A stretch of DNA of 64,000 nt. It comes from CAYYMD01 sp964472875. Lineage in GTDB: Bacteria; Planctomycetota; Phycisphaerae; SM23-33. Under the pieces are notes generated by a model, which was given only the letters and a program-made list of their open reading frames with translations, had not been told where the DNA came from and did not search any database. Of this stretch, positions 8,534 through 16,630 are shown one piece after another (within the stretch, counting starts at the first letter, position 1; the number at the start of each line of letters is the position of its first letter). The stretch lies in NCBI GenBank assembly GCA_964472875.1, contig CAYYMD010000008.1, positions 1 to 64,000 of the forward strand. The letters are read 5' to 3'. The translations under genes were made by a program, and so were the position numbers.

Positions 8534-9844
8534 ATGTCAAAAAAACGAGTAACGCGAAGGCAACTTTTGAAATCCGCCGCCGGAGCAGGTGCGGCCATGG
8601 CCGCGCCCGCTATCGTACCGGCACGGGTGCTGGGCAAGGGCGGCGCGGTTCCCCCCAGCGAAAAGATCCAACTGGGCGCGATTGGCATCCACAACCGTGG
8701 CATGCATGACCTGCGATGGATTATGGGATACGAAGACGTCCGCATGCTCGCCATATGCGACGTGCAGAAGGTCCAGCGCCAGAGGATTAAAAAATACGTC
8801 GATAACCGCTACGGCAACAGCGACTGCAAAATGTACCCGGAAATTCGGGAATTCCTTGCCGAGCGGACCGACCTCGACGCAGTTCTGATAGCCACGGGCG
8901 ACCGCTGGCATGCGCTGGCGTCGATTCTGGCGATGAGGTCCGGAAAGGACGTCTATACCGAAAAGCCGTCCTGCATGACTATAGCCGAAGGACGTGCGGT
9001 TGTGGAGACGGCCAGGCGGTACGGGCGCGTTTACCAGACCGGCACACAACGTCTCAGCGAACCTAATCACGTTTTCTCAATCGAAATGGCGCGGACCGGT
9101 CGGCTTGGTCCCGTCCATACCGCCTACGCCCATATCGGCCCCTGGAACGACGCCTACATGAGCCATGACTGGCGTCCCGCCGCGCCTCAGCCGAGCAAGG
9201 AAGAGGTGGACTGGGATGCGTGGCTGGGACCGTGTCCGTGGCGGCCGTACAATCCGGCCTATGTCCGCGGCGGCTGGCGGGGTTATTACGATTTCCACAC
9301 CAGTTGCATCGGCGAGTGGGGCGCTCATACGTTCGCGCAGGCCCAGGCGGGCATAGGATGTTCACACACTTCGCCCGTGGCTTACGAATACGTCAAAAAC
9401 CGAACCGGCGACGGTATGGTCTGCCACTTCGCCAACGGCGTGAAGATGATACTGTCCCGCGGCAAGAAATACTGGCACGGTTCGTGCGGCGAACGGTTCG
9501 ACGGGCCGGAGGGCTGGGTCGCCGCCGCCGACGGTTACAAACGCCCGGACGTATCCGAGCCGGCTATGCTCGGTGAAATGAAAAAAATAGTGAACGAGTA
9601 CGCAGCCCGGACCGGCCGGTCGCTTAACCACATGCGGAACTTTCTCGACTGCGTCAAGAGCCGCCGGCAGACCGTGGCCAATCCTTCCGTCATGCACCAT
9701 TCGATGACCACGGTGCACGGGGCCAATATCTGCATGTGGCTCAAACGCGACCTGCGCTACGACCCGGACAAGGAACAGTTTATTAACGATGACGAGGCCA
9801 ACCGCCTGCGCAGCCGCGCGATGCGGGAACCTTATATTTATTAA
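8534..9844 (+). CDS. Tat-exported Gfo/Idh/MocA family oxidoreductase (paralogue)
   Basis: 436 residues from ATG 8534. This start is chosen because GGAG (8521-8524) lies 9 nt upstream and it places the Tat motif (TRRQLLKSAAGAGAAMA) at the N-terminus; GTG 8495 would add an unlikely extension inside the previous gene. EKP is intact (DVYTEKPSCMTIAEG). It is closely similar to the upstream gene but differs in substrate-domain loops (for example YAHIGPWNDAYMSHDW against YADCRYRGGYRHDW), consistent with divergence in substrate after duplication. Confidence 0.85.
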   Translation: MSKKRVTRRQLLKSAAGAGAAMAAPAIVPARVLGKGGAVPPSEKIQLGAIGIHNRGMHDLRWIMGYEDVRMLAICDVQKVQRQRIKKYVDNRYGNSDCKMYPEIREFLAERTDLDAVLIATGDRWHALASILAMRSGKDVYTEKPSCMTIAEGRAVVETARRYGRVYQTGTQRLSEPNHVFSIEMARTGRLGPVHTAYAHIGPWNDAYMSHDWRPAAPQPSKEEVDWDAWLGPCPWRPYNPAYVRGGWRGYYDFHTSCIGEWGAHTFAQAQAGIGCSHTSPVAYEYVKNRTGDGMVCHFANGVKMILSRGKKYWHGSCGERFDGPEGWVAAADGYKRPDVSEPAMLGEMKKIVNEYAARTGRSLNHMRNFLDCVKSRRQTVANPSVMHHSMTTVHGANICMWLKRDLRYDPDKEQFINDDEANRLRSRAMREPYIY

Positions 9845-9877
9845 TCGCAAGCCGTTATCAGAAAGGATGTTATCGTA

Positions 9878-12658
9878 ATGAAAAAATCAATGTTTTATCT
9901 GTTGGTTACATCGGTGCTGGCGATGTCGCTGGTCTCGCCGGCGGAAGCCCGGAGCGAAAACGAACTGCTGGCGGTGCTGAAGAATCCGGATGCATCCCGC
10001 AAACAGAAACAGGATGCCTGCCGCGAACTGTCGCGTGTGGCGACTGCCCGGTCGGTTCCCGTACTGGCCGAGCTGCTGGCGGACCCCAAACTGTCGCACA
10101 TGGCCCGTTATGCGCTGGAGCCGATTCCCGATGACTCTGTGGATGCCGCACTGCGCGAGGCGCTGGGCAAGGTCGAAGGCGAACCGTTGGTCGGCGTTGT
10201 CGGCAGTATCGGTGTGCGCCGCGACGAAAAGGCAGTCCCGGCCCTGAAGCAGCTGCTTTCGCACGAGAATGCGGTTGTATCCGCCGCAGCCGCCCGCGCG
10301 CTGGGCAGTATCGGCAATACCGACGCGGCGGAGGCCTTGCAATCAGTGCTGGACGACAGTGACCCGTCGTCCAAAAAGTTCAAGGCGGTAAGTGAGGGCA
10401 TATTCCGCTGCGCCGAACTGCTCGAGGCCGAAGGCGGCGCGAAAAAAGCCCTCGCGCTGTATGACCGCCTGCGCGAGTTTGACAAAGCTCCGCATCAAAT
10501 CCGCACCGCCTCGCTGCGGGGCGCGGTGCTCCTAAGAGGCAATGAGGGCATACCCCTGTTAATGTCCGCCCTGCGTTCCGATGATTACCGTCGGTTCGCT
10601 TCGGCCGCGCGTATATCGATGGAACTGGACGGCAAAAAAGTTACGCAGGCACTGGCCGGGGAGTTGGGGAAGCTTGGTCAGGATCGTCGGATAGTGGTGC
10701 TGCGCGTGATGGGTCAGCGCGGCGACATCTCCTGCGGCGATGCGATTATGAAGATATTGCGTTCGGACGAGCCGGCGGTCCGCGCGGCGGCGGCCAGGGC
10801 GCTGACTCGTCTGGGTTATGCTCCCGCTATAGCGGAACTGGAGAAATTGGCGGTTGAGGGCGATGGCGAGCTGGCGAATGTTGCCAAGTCATGCCTGGCC
10901 GGTTTTCCGAAGCAGGCCGCAAAAACCGCAATTATGGATATGCTCAAAAGCAAAGATGCCGGCTCCCGTCGCACGGGGGCGGAACTGAGCGCGAGCGTTA
11001 CGCTCGACTCCGCCATACCCGTGCTGATGGAAAATGTGCTGGACAAGGATCAGTCCGTCGCGATGGCTTCGCTTCGGGCATTGCGCCAACTCGCCGGGCC
11101 GGACCATCTGCCGGAAATAATCGATCTGCTCGGCCGGATTGAGAGCGATAAAGTGCGGCGCGAGGCGGAGAAGGTTGCGATACGCGTCGGCAAGAAAGCA
11201 CTGCATGCCAAAACCAATCAAATACCGGCTAATGCGGACCTCCGGATAGATAAAGCCGTATACGGGGATTTGCCTGACGGCAAAAAGATGGACGTGACCG
11301 GTAAAGTGAAAAATATGGTCAAACAGGGCAAATTCGAAATAGCCGCGACAAACGAGTTATTCGGCGACCCGGCCCCGGGCGTCAAAAAGAAGCTGAGTGT
11401 GAATTATACTGTCGAAGGTATTTCCGTCAGCCGGACGGCCGCCGAGGGCGAAACGGTGAGAATCCGTGTCCCGGCACAAGCCCAAAAAGGCGGCGGCATC
11501 GATAAGTTGATTGATGCGATGGAGAAAGCCACCGGGCCGGACAAGGTGTCATTGTTGCGGGTGATTGCAGGCATCGGCGGCCCGAAGGCACTGGCCGCAG
11601 TGCGCAGCGCACTTGATTCGAAAAACGCCGCGATGCGCGAAGCGGCAACTCGGGCGTTGTTGAGTTGGCAGGACGGTTCGGCAGCGCCGGTTCTTCTTCG
11701 GCTTGCCGGTACGGCCGAGACGCAACGGCGTCGCACGCTGGCCTTGCGCGGCCTGGTGCGAGTGGTCGGCCTCTCGAAACAGCCCGTCCCCGAGAGAGTC
11801 GCTCTGCTGAACAAGGCCCGCGAGTTTGCCGAATCCGCTAAAGACAAACGCCTGTTGCTCAGCGGCTACGGCAATCTGGACCACCCGGCTGCGCTCAAAG
11901 CCGTGGTGAGCATGCTGGATAACGAGTCAGTGCAGTCCGCGGCCGCGCACGCTGCAGTCAGGATTGCCGAGTCGATAGTTAAAAAACACCCGGACGCCGT
12001 GACCGGTGCGATGAGGCGCGTTATCGGGACGGTTTCGAATCAATCGATAAAAGACAAAGCCGGGGCGTTGCTGAATCAGGCCGAGGAACTCGCGTTAAAG
12101 AAAATCGGTTATCGCCGCGCCGGCGACTGGAAATCGCTTTTCAACGGGAAAGATCTCACCGGCTGGAGCAAGAGCGGCAACGGCGAATTCTACGTGGAAG
12201 ACGGCCGCCTGGTCGGTACTCAGACCGACGGCAGGGGGGGCGACCTGTGGACCGGCGGCGAATTCGACGATTTCGAGTTGAAGGTCACGTATCGCGTGGA
12301 CTGGCCGGCCAACACGGGCATATGGTACCGATGGAAAAACGGGAAAGGATATCAGTTCGATATCCTCAAATACAAAAAGCCCGTCGCTTTCAGCGGGACG
12401 CTTTACTGCCCCGGAAAGCTGTTTCTTTTCCGCAATACAGATGCATCGCTGGAGGACCGCGACGGCTGGAACGAGGCCAGAATACGCGCTGCAGGGTCCG
12501 ATCTTACACAGTGGCTCAACGGCGTGTTAATCGGCTCGGCCTCGGATAAGCAGCTGCCTTCGGGCAAAGTCGGCATTCAGGTTCACGGCGGCAATCAGTT
12601 CAAGGGCATGAAAATTATCATTAAAAGCATTGAAATCCGCCCGCTGAAAGCGCGTTAA
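9878..12658 (+). CDS. Exported HEAT-repeat protein with C-terminal DUF1080 domain
   Basis: 926 residues from ATG 9878. A Sec signal peptide (about 1-24, ending in AEA) is followed by HEAT/armadillo repeats (about 25-450). A beta-type segment common in planctomycete proteins comes next (FEIAATNELFGDPAPGVKK), then more HEAT repeats (about 540-740). A DUF1080 (3-keto-disaccharide hydrolase-type, concanavalin-like) domain occupies about 755-926 (WKSLFNGKDLTGW, then NTGIWYRWKNGKGYQFDI). DUF1080 domains are associated with carbohydrate binding or hydrolysis. The location 33 nt after two exported oxidoreductases fits an extracytoplasmic pathway in which a sugar is oxidised and then cleaved. That pathway is an inference from context. 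Confidence 0.8.
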   Translation: MKKSMFYLLVTSVLAMSLVSPAEARSENELLAVLKNPDASRKQKQDACRELSRVATARSVPVLAELLADPKLSHMARYALEPIPDDSVDAALREALGKVEGEPLVGVVGSIGVRRDEKAVPALKQLLSHENAVVSAAAARALGSIGNTDAAEALQSVLDDSDPSSKKFKAVSEGIFRCAELLEAEGGAKKALALYDRLREFDKAPHQIRTASLRGAVLLRGNEGIPLLMSALRSDDYRRFASAARISMELDGKKVTQALAGELGKLGQDRRIVVLRVMGQRGDISCGDAIMKILRSDEPAVRAAAARALTRLGYAPAIAELEKLAVEGDGELANVAKSCLAGFPKQAAKTAIMDMLKSKDAGSRRTGAELSASVTLDSAIPVLMENVLDKDQSVAMASLRALRQLAGPDHLPEIIDLLGRIESDKVRREAEKVAIRVGKKALHAKTNQIPANADLRIDKAVYGDLPDGKKMDVTGKVKNMVKQGKFEIAATNELFGDPAPGVKKKLSVNYTVEGISVSRTAAEGETVRIRVPAQAQKGGGIDKLIDAMEKATGPDKVSLLRVIAGIGGPKALAAVRSALDSKNAAMREAATRALLSWQDGSAAPVLLRLAGTAETQRRRTLALRGLVRVVGLSKQPVPERVALLNKAREFAESAKDKRLLLSGYGNLDHPAALKAVVSMLDNESVQSAAAHAAVRIAESIVKKHPDAVTGAMRRVIGTVSNQSIKDKAGALLNQAEELALKKIGYRRAGDWKSLFNGKDLTGWSKSGNGEFYVEDGRLVGTQTDGRGGDLWTGGEFDDFELKVTYRVDWPANTGIWYRWKNGKGYQFDILKYKKPVAFSGTLYCPGKLFLFRNTDASLEDRDGWNEARIRAAGSDLTQWLNGVLIGSASDKQLPSGKVGIQVHGGNQFKGMKIIIKSIEIRPLKAR

Positions 12659-12691
12659 CCGGCGGGTGATTATTTTGTTGCGTGAACATTG

Positions 12692-12841
12692 TGTTTTTGG
12701 GCCTCCAACCGCATGGTCGGAGATAAATTTCTGCCGAAAGACCAGCGTTACACCTGGAGCACCTGGGATCCCTTCAACAAGAAGTCGCCGCTGCTGCCGT
12801 CCGGACTTATCGGCCCGGTGGTCATTTCAAAGGTAGATTAG
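12692..12841 (+). pseudogene. C-terminal remnant of a glycoside hydrolase
   Basis: A short open stretch, stop TAG at 12839-12841, encodes NRMVGDKFLPKDQRYTW followed by SPLLPSGLIGPVVI. I recognise the SPLLPSGLxGPV pattern as the C-terminal edge of GH2/GH106-like sugar-binding beta-sandwiches. The frame is closed by a TGA at 12683-12685, so only about 50 codons remain. There is no ribosome-binding site. The rest of the gene appears deleted, leaving its end beside the DUF1080 operon. The family assignment is from memory and moderate. Confidence 0.5.
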
Positions 12842-12932
12842 TATTTCGGGTGTAGTGTAAACATCTTAAATACCTCCAAAAACAGGCCACATTGGCCATA
12901 AAAAAATTTTTTGAAAATCTTTGGATTTATCC

Positions 12933-12962
12933 TTGCCGCGTCTGGTGGTCGATGTATATAAT
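12933..12962 (+). promoter_or_regulatory. Promoter of the perR-sigma operon
   Basis: TTGCCG (12933-12938) and TATAAT (12957-12962) are 18 bp apart, 27 nt before the chosen perR start. The surrounding sequence is A/T-rich with partial TTAT...ATAA dyads, but I see no clear Per box. Confidence 0.55.
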
Positions 12963-12989
12963 AAATTCGTAATAGGAATAGTTATCATT

Positions 12990-13517
12990 ATGAATAATAA
13001 AGCAAGACAACATAATCACAGGCCATTGCGAATGACCCGACAACGAGAGGTCATACTGCAGCAGGTTAGGGAATCATCGGATCATCCCACTGCCGACACG
13101 ATTTATAAGCGTGTGAGGCAAATACTGCCCAACGTAAGTCTGGGCACGGTTTACAGAAACCTCGAAGTACTTGCCAATAACGGCCTTATAAGAGAACTCC
13201 GCCTCTGTTACCAGAAGAGGCGTTTTGACGGGGGGATGCATCCGCACTATCACGTGCGGTGCATAAAATGCGGAAAGGTCTGCGACGTTTCGCCTCAGGC
13301 GATACCCGATTTAAACGGCTTGGCCCAGCGCGGCAGCGAGTTTGAAATACTCGACCACACGTTGGAATTCGAAGGGCTGTGCCCTCAATGCAGGGGCCGG
13401 AAGGCGGACGTCGACGAGACCGGTAAGCAAGATGCGTATACGAACGGACCCAAGATAGATGCGGGAGAGCCCGGCCCAGATGAGACAAACGGCCGCGGCA
13501 ACCTCCCGGGGAGTTGA
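12990..13517 (+). CDS. perR: Fur-family regulator of PerR type
   Basis: 175 residues from ATG 12990; an upstream TTG would begin before the promoter. Winged helix (HPTADTIYKRVRQILPNVS, TVYRNLEVL) then the metal-binding dimerisation domain. The ligands map onto Bacillus subtilis PerR with a constant offset of five: His32, Asp80, His86, His88 and Asp99 for the regulatory metal, Cys91/Cys94 and Cys131/Cys134 for structural zinc. Asp at the PerR Asp104 position separates peroxide-sensing PerR from Fur (Glu). A 40-residue polar tail follows the second CxxC. It heads an operon with a sigma factor 3 nt downstream, and rubrerythrin, a common PerR target, lies 2.4 kb away. Function as peroxide sensor is inferred. 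Confidence 0.8.
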   Translation: MNNKARQHNHRPLRMTRQREVILQQVRESSDHPTADTIYKRVRQILPNVSLGTVYRNLEVLANNGLIRELRLCYQKRRFDGGMHPHYHVRCIKCGKVCDVSPQAIPDLNGLAQRGSEFEILDHTLEFEGLCPQCRGRKADVDETGKQDAYTNGPKIDAGEPGPDETNGRGNLPGS

Positions 13518-13520
13518 ACC

Positions 13521-14450
13521 ATGAAGACAGCGATAAATGAAAAAGCAGGTCCGGCCACAGTTCCTAAGGGCCTTAACGAAAGGCAGCGACAGCGTTACCT
13601 GTCGATACCGCAGGAAATGGATTACGTTTACGACGATTCCTTTTCGCAGCCGAATATCGAAGAAGAATTGTTCGAACAGCATAAAGAGGACTTGAACATA
13701 CGTCAGTGGCGCAATTTTCCGCAGGTGCCCGAAGACCGGCAACAGACTGCCGCGCCACGGAAGACGCCCACCAAGTCGCAGGAGCAACTACTTTTTTTGC
13801 GTTACAACTACGCACGGTGGCGTCTGAGCGAACTCATCATCGCCCAGCAGCAAAAACGCGCCACGAAGAAGCGGGCCCTGGAGATGTTGCATTGGCACAG
13901 GCGCGTCCGCTGCGAACGCGCGAGTCTGTCGGCGGCCAACATGGCGCTGGTGGTGGCGATGGCCAAGCGGACGAAGATCCCCAACGTCGAATTCCCCGAG
14001 CTTATCTCCGAGGGAAACATGGCCCTGTTGCGTGCCATCGACAAGTTCGACGTTTCGCGCGGCTACAAGTTTTCCACCTACGCCTGCCGCGCGATACTCA
14101 AAGCGTTCAATCGACTGGCCACGGTAACTGCGCGATACGTAAACCGCTATGGCGTGGAATACGATCCGGACATGGAACGCAGCGACTACGATGTCTACAA
14201 GCACGAGATGCACAAGGACCTGGCGGTGGATGGCCTGCGGGAGATACTCGAAAAGAACCGCGCCCGGCTCAGCGACATGGAGAGCACAATCGTCAGAGAG
14301 CGTTTCGCCCTCACGCCGGAAGGCCAAAAAGGCACGCTGAGCGAGGTCGGCGAAAAGGTCGGTCTGACCTCCGAACGCGTCCGGCAGATACAGAAAAACG
14401 CACTGACCAAAATACGCAAGGTGCTGAACGAAAAATATCTGGTGACATAG
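13521..14450 (+). CDS. Sigma-70 family RNA polymerase sigma factor
   Basis: 309 residues from ATG 13521. A polar N-terminal region (1-90) precedes sigma region 2 at about 135-205 (FPELISEGNMALLRAIDKFDVSRGYKFSTYACRA is split across 2.1-2.3). Region 4 with its HTH is at about 265-305 (LSEVGEKVGLTSERVRQIQ). Region 2.4 departs from housekeeping sigma: the usual W-I-R-Q after STYA reads CRAILKAFNRLATV. I associate this with planctomycete group-specific sigma factors. It starts 3 nt after perR, so its expression should follow the peroxide-responsive regulator. Confidence 0.75.
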   Translation: MKTAINEKAGPATVPKGLNERQRQRYLSIPQEMDYVYDDSFSQPNIEEELFEQHKEDLNIRQWRNFPQVPEDRQQTAAPRKTPTKSQEQLLFLRYNYARWRLSELIIAQQQKRATKKRALEMLHWHRRVRCERASLSAANMALVVAMAKRTKIPNVEFPELISEGNMALLRAIDKFDVSRGYKFSTYACRAILKAFNRLATVTARYVNRYGVEYDPDMERSDYDVYKHEMHKDLAVDGLREILEKNRARLSDMESTIVRERFALTPEGQKGTLSEVGEKVGLTSERVRQIQKNALTKIRKVLNEKYLVT

Positions 14451-14468
14451 TTGGCCGAGGAGTAGGTG

Positions 14469-14493
14469 GCAGATGTGCTTTAACCGCATCTGC
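14469..14493 (+). terminator. Hairpin after the sigma gene
   Basis: GCAGATG (14469-14475) and CATCTGC (14487-14493) form a perfect 7-bp stem with an 11-nt loop, 18 nt after the stop codon. No T-tract follows, so termination may be Rho-assisted or the hairpin may protect the 3' end. Confidence 0.35.
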
Positions 14494-14517
14494 ACAGTGA
14501 GTAAATGACCGCGCGGA

Positions 14518-15404
14518 GGGCGCGACTATTACGGCCTGGAAAAAGGCCCGTCAAGGTATGTGATCCATACCAGATGCTGGGCGCAATAGAAGAAGACCTG
14601 CTCGACGCCATAGGCAAAGACACGGTCATGCTGGCGCCGCCAAACACCATGTTCGGGTTTCGCAATGAGAACTGGAAGGGATTTATGACTCCATGGGGAC
14701 AAAAAGTTCTTGTGTCTGAACACTTTAAAACTACCGAGGACGAAAACGGCGACATACTGATATATCCCGAAGGCGATACCTCCGCCCCGCCCAGCGGCCG
14801 CATGCCTACCAACAGTTTCTTTTTCGACACCATTATCCGGCAGGAGCCCATCGACGAAGACAACCTCAATCCCGAGGACAACCTCGAGGAATTCGGGCCC
14901 ATCAGCGAAGAAGACCTCGAATACTACCGCAGCGAGGCCAAGCGACTCTCGGCCGGCGGCTGGGCGGTGTGCACGTCGATTGCGGGCACGGCGCTGGGTG
15001 ACATCGCGCTGGTTCCCGCCCCGTTTATGAAGCATCCCAGGGGAATTCGAGATATCGCGGAATGGTACATGTCGACTTCCATGCGTCGGGATTATGTCGA
15101 GGAAATCTTCGACAGGCAATCCAGGATTGCGGTGGAGAACCTGAAAAAAGTCCATGAGGCCGTCGGCGAAAATATTGACGTGCTGTTTGTCTGTGGAACC
15201 GACTTCGGCACGCAGGCCTCACAGTTCTGTTCGAAGGATACGTTCGAAGGACTCTGGGCGCCGTATTACAAGCGGATGAACGACTGGGTGCGTCAAAACA
15301 TGACCTGGAAGCTGTTCAAGCATTCGTGCGGCGCCGTCGACCCTCTGATAGAGTCGTTCATCGACTGCGGTTTCGACATTCTGAACCCCGTGCAGTGTTC
15401 GGCG
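14518..15404 (+). pseudogene. Remnant of a uroporphyrinogen decarboxylase-like methyltransferase
   Basis: Residual protein from VKVCDPYQMLGAIEEDLL to FDILNPVQCSA resembles the COG0407 / UroD-like corrinoid methyltransferase family. Three lesions are visible. The 5' part is missing. A frameshift lies at the A-run 14540-14544: the expected RDYYGLEK is in one frame (from 14521) and RPVKV in the next, and one extra A would join them. The homology stops abruptly near 15404, after which the frame encodes Ser/Thr/Arg-rich nonsense. An ATG at 14505 opens the second frame but has no fitting N-terminus. It is therefore a dead gene, fused to the transporter remnant that follows. Confidence 0.75.
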
Positions 15405-15775
15405 GCGTGTTCCAGTACATCCAGCAGTACCAGGGATACATCTGGCCGGGCGTGGTGGCGGCGTTCGTAGTAGCATTTGTGCTGCCAAAGGCGCCTGCCG
15501 CGGCGGGTGTAGTAACACTGATAGGCGGCCCGATTATCTACGGGGCGTTTCAGGCGACATCCGCGTGGCACGGCCTGCACTTCCTCATCCAGGTGCTGCT
15601 GTCGTTCATAGCGCTTATCATAATATCGATAATCATTACGATGGCAGCGCCGCTGTCTGAGCCGCGCAAACTGCCGGTTCGCGAGGATATGGACCTCAAG
15701 AGTTCCCGGCCGGCGCTGATTGTAGGCGCCGCCGTCATTGTGGGAGTAATCATATTTACGTATATCTTCCGATGA
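15398..15775 (+). pseudogene. C-terminal remnant of a sodium/solute symporter (SSS family)
   Basis: From 15398 a second frame reads FGGVFQYIQQYQGYIWPG and continues through four hydrophobic segments to a natural-looking C-terminus (VGVIIFTYIFR, stop 15773-15775). YIQQYQGxIxPG is the signature found before the last helices of sodium/glucose-type SSS transporters of 500-600 residues. Only about 125 residues remain and there is no start codon with a ribosome-binding site. The join to the methyltransferase remnant falls inside the shared stretch TGTTCGGCGGCGTGTTC (15396-15412). Confidence 0.75.
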
Positions 15776-15855
15776 TGCGGATATTCGGTCGTAAAGATGC
15801 ATCGGCCGTTTAAATCCGCCTGCGGATGTTACTACGCTGCCGGTGGAAAATAATT

Positions 15856-15884
15856 TTGTAGACCAAAGTCGGGGCGCATATAAA
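15856..15884 (+). promoter_or_regulatory. Promoter of the rubrerythrin gene
   Basis: TTGTAG (15856-15861) and TATAAA (15879-15884) have a 17-bp spacer and lie 57 nt before the start codon. No confident Per box was found around them. Confidence 0.5.
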
Positions 15885-15940
15885 GATATTCAGCAGGATT
15901 ATTGCAGAAGAGTTATTTTAACCAACAGGAGACTAATCAT

Positions 15941-16489
15941 ATGAACGATATGACAGCGGCAAACATGCGAAGCGCCTATTCGGGCGAATCCATGGCGCAC
16001 ATGAGATATAAGATATGGGCCGAAATGGCCGAGCGGGAAAACTTCCCCAATGTGGGGCGGCTGTTACGCGCCATCAGCCGGGCCGAACAGGCCCACGCCA
16101 CCAACCATTTCCGCACGCTGAGGAAATTGCCCGAACCGGCCGACATCTTCAGCGGTGCGCCGTTTGGGCTGGACGGAACGTCGCAAAACCTCGTGGGTGC
16201 TATAGAAGGTGAAACGTTCGAAATCGAACAGATGTATCCGGCCTACCTTGCAGTGGCCGAGATGCAGGGCGAACAGGAGGCGGTTCGCTCCATCAACTAC
16301 GCGCTCTCGGCCGAGAAGATTCACGCAAAAATGTTCACCGACGCCAAAAAGTCCGTGGACGACGGCAAAGACATCGAACTTGGTCCGGTGCAGATATGCA
16401 CCGTCTGCGGCCACACGCTCGAAGGCGATGCGCCGGATGTATGCCCCATCTGCAAAAATCCGAAGGAAAAATACGTCAGTTTTGAGTAA
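15941..16489 (+). CDS. Rubrerythrin
   Basis: 182 residues from ATG 15941; AGGAGA (15927-15932) lies 8 nt upstream, so the earlier in-frame start at 15902 is rejected. The N-terminal ferritin-like diiron domain (about 1-140) has Glu/His ligands in ExxH settings (SRAEQAHATNHF, SAEKIHAKMF). The C-terminal rubredoxin domain has two CxxC knuckles (CTVCGHTLEG and CPICKNPKEKY) for one iron. Rubrerythrins reduce hydrogen peroxide to water in anaerobes and microaerophiles. The gene is monocistronic, with its own promoter and terminator, and is a natural target of the PerR-type regulator nearby. It suggests an anaerobic or oxygen-sensitive lifestyle. Confidence 0.9.
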   Translation: MNDMTAANMRSAYSGESMAHMRYKIWAEMAERENFPNVGRLLRAISRAEQAHATNHFRTLRKLPEPADIFSGAPFGLDGTSQNLVGAIEGETFEIEQMYPAYLAVAEMQGEQEAVRSINYALSAEKIHAKMFTDAKKSVDDGKDIELGPVQICTVCGHTLEGDAPDVCPICKNPKEKYVSFE

Positions 16490-16533
16490 CTTTACTGCCA
16501 CACCAACCGGCCAGTAATTAAAGAATGACGAAC

Positions 16534-16567
16534 CAGGGCGGGCTTACAAGGGTCCGCCCTGATTTTA
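16534..16567 (+). terminator. Intrinsic terminator after rubrerythrin
   Basis: CAGGGCGG (16534-16541) pairs with CCGCCCTG (16554-16561) over a 12-nt loop, followed by ATTTTA. It sits between convergent genes and may serve both. Confidence 0.7.
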
Positions 16568-16630
16568 TACGGAATTGTAGTTGGGATTTAGTTACCGAAA
16601 TCGGCCGACCGGTCTGCCTTCACATGATTG

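Noticed and set aside
12945..13000. Per box at the perR promoter
   Set aside because: Several partial TTAT...ATAA dyads exist but none matches the TTATAATNATTATAA pattern well enough to call.
15405..15470. Natural C-terminus of the methyltransferase frame after position 15404
   Set aside because: The remaining codons give a Ser/Thr/Arg string, while another frame carries clear symporter sequence, so this is read-through past a deletion junction.
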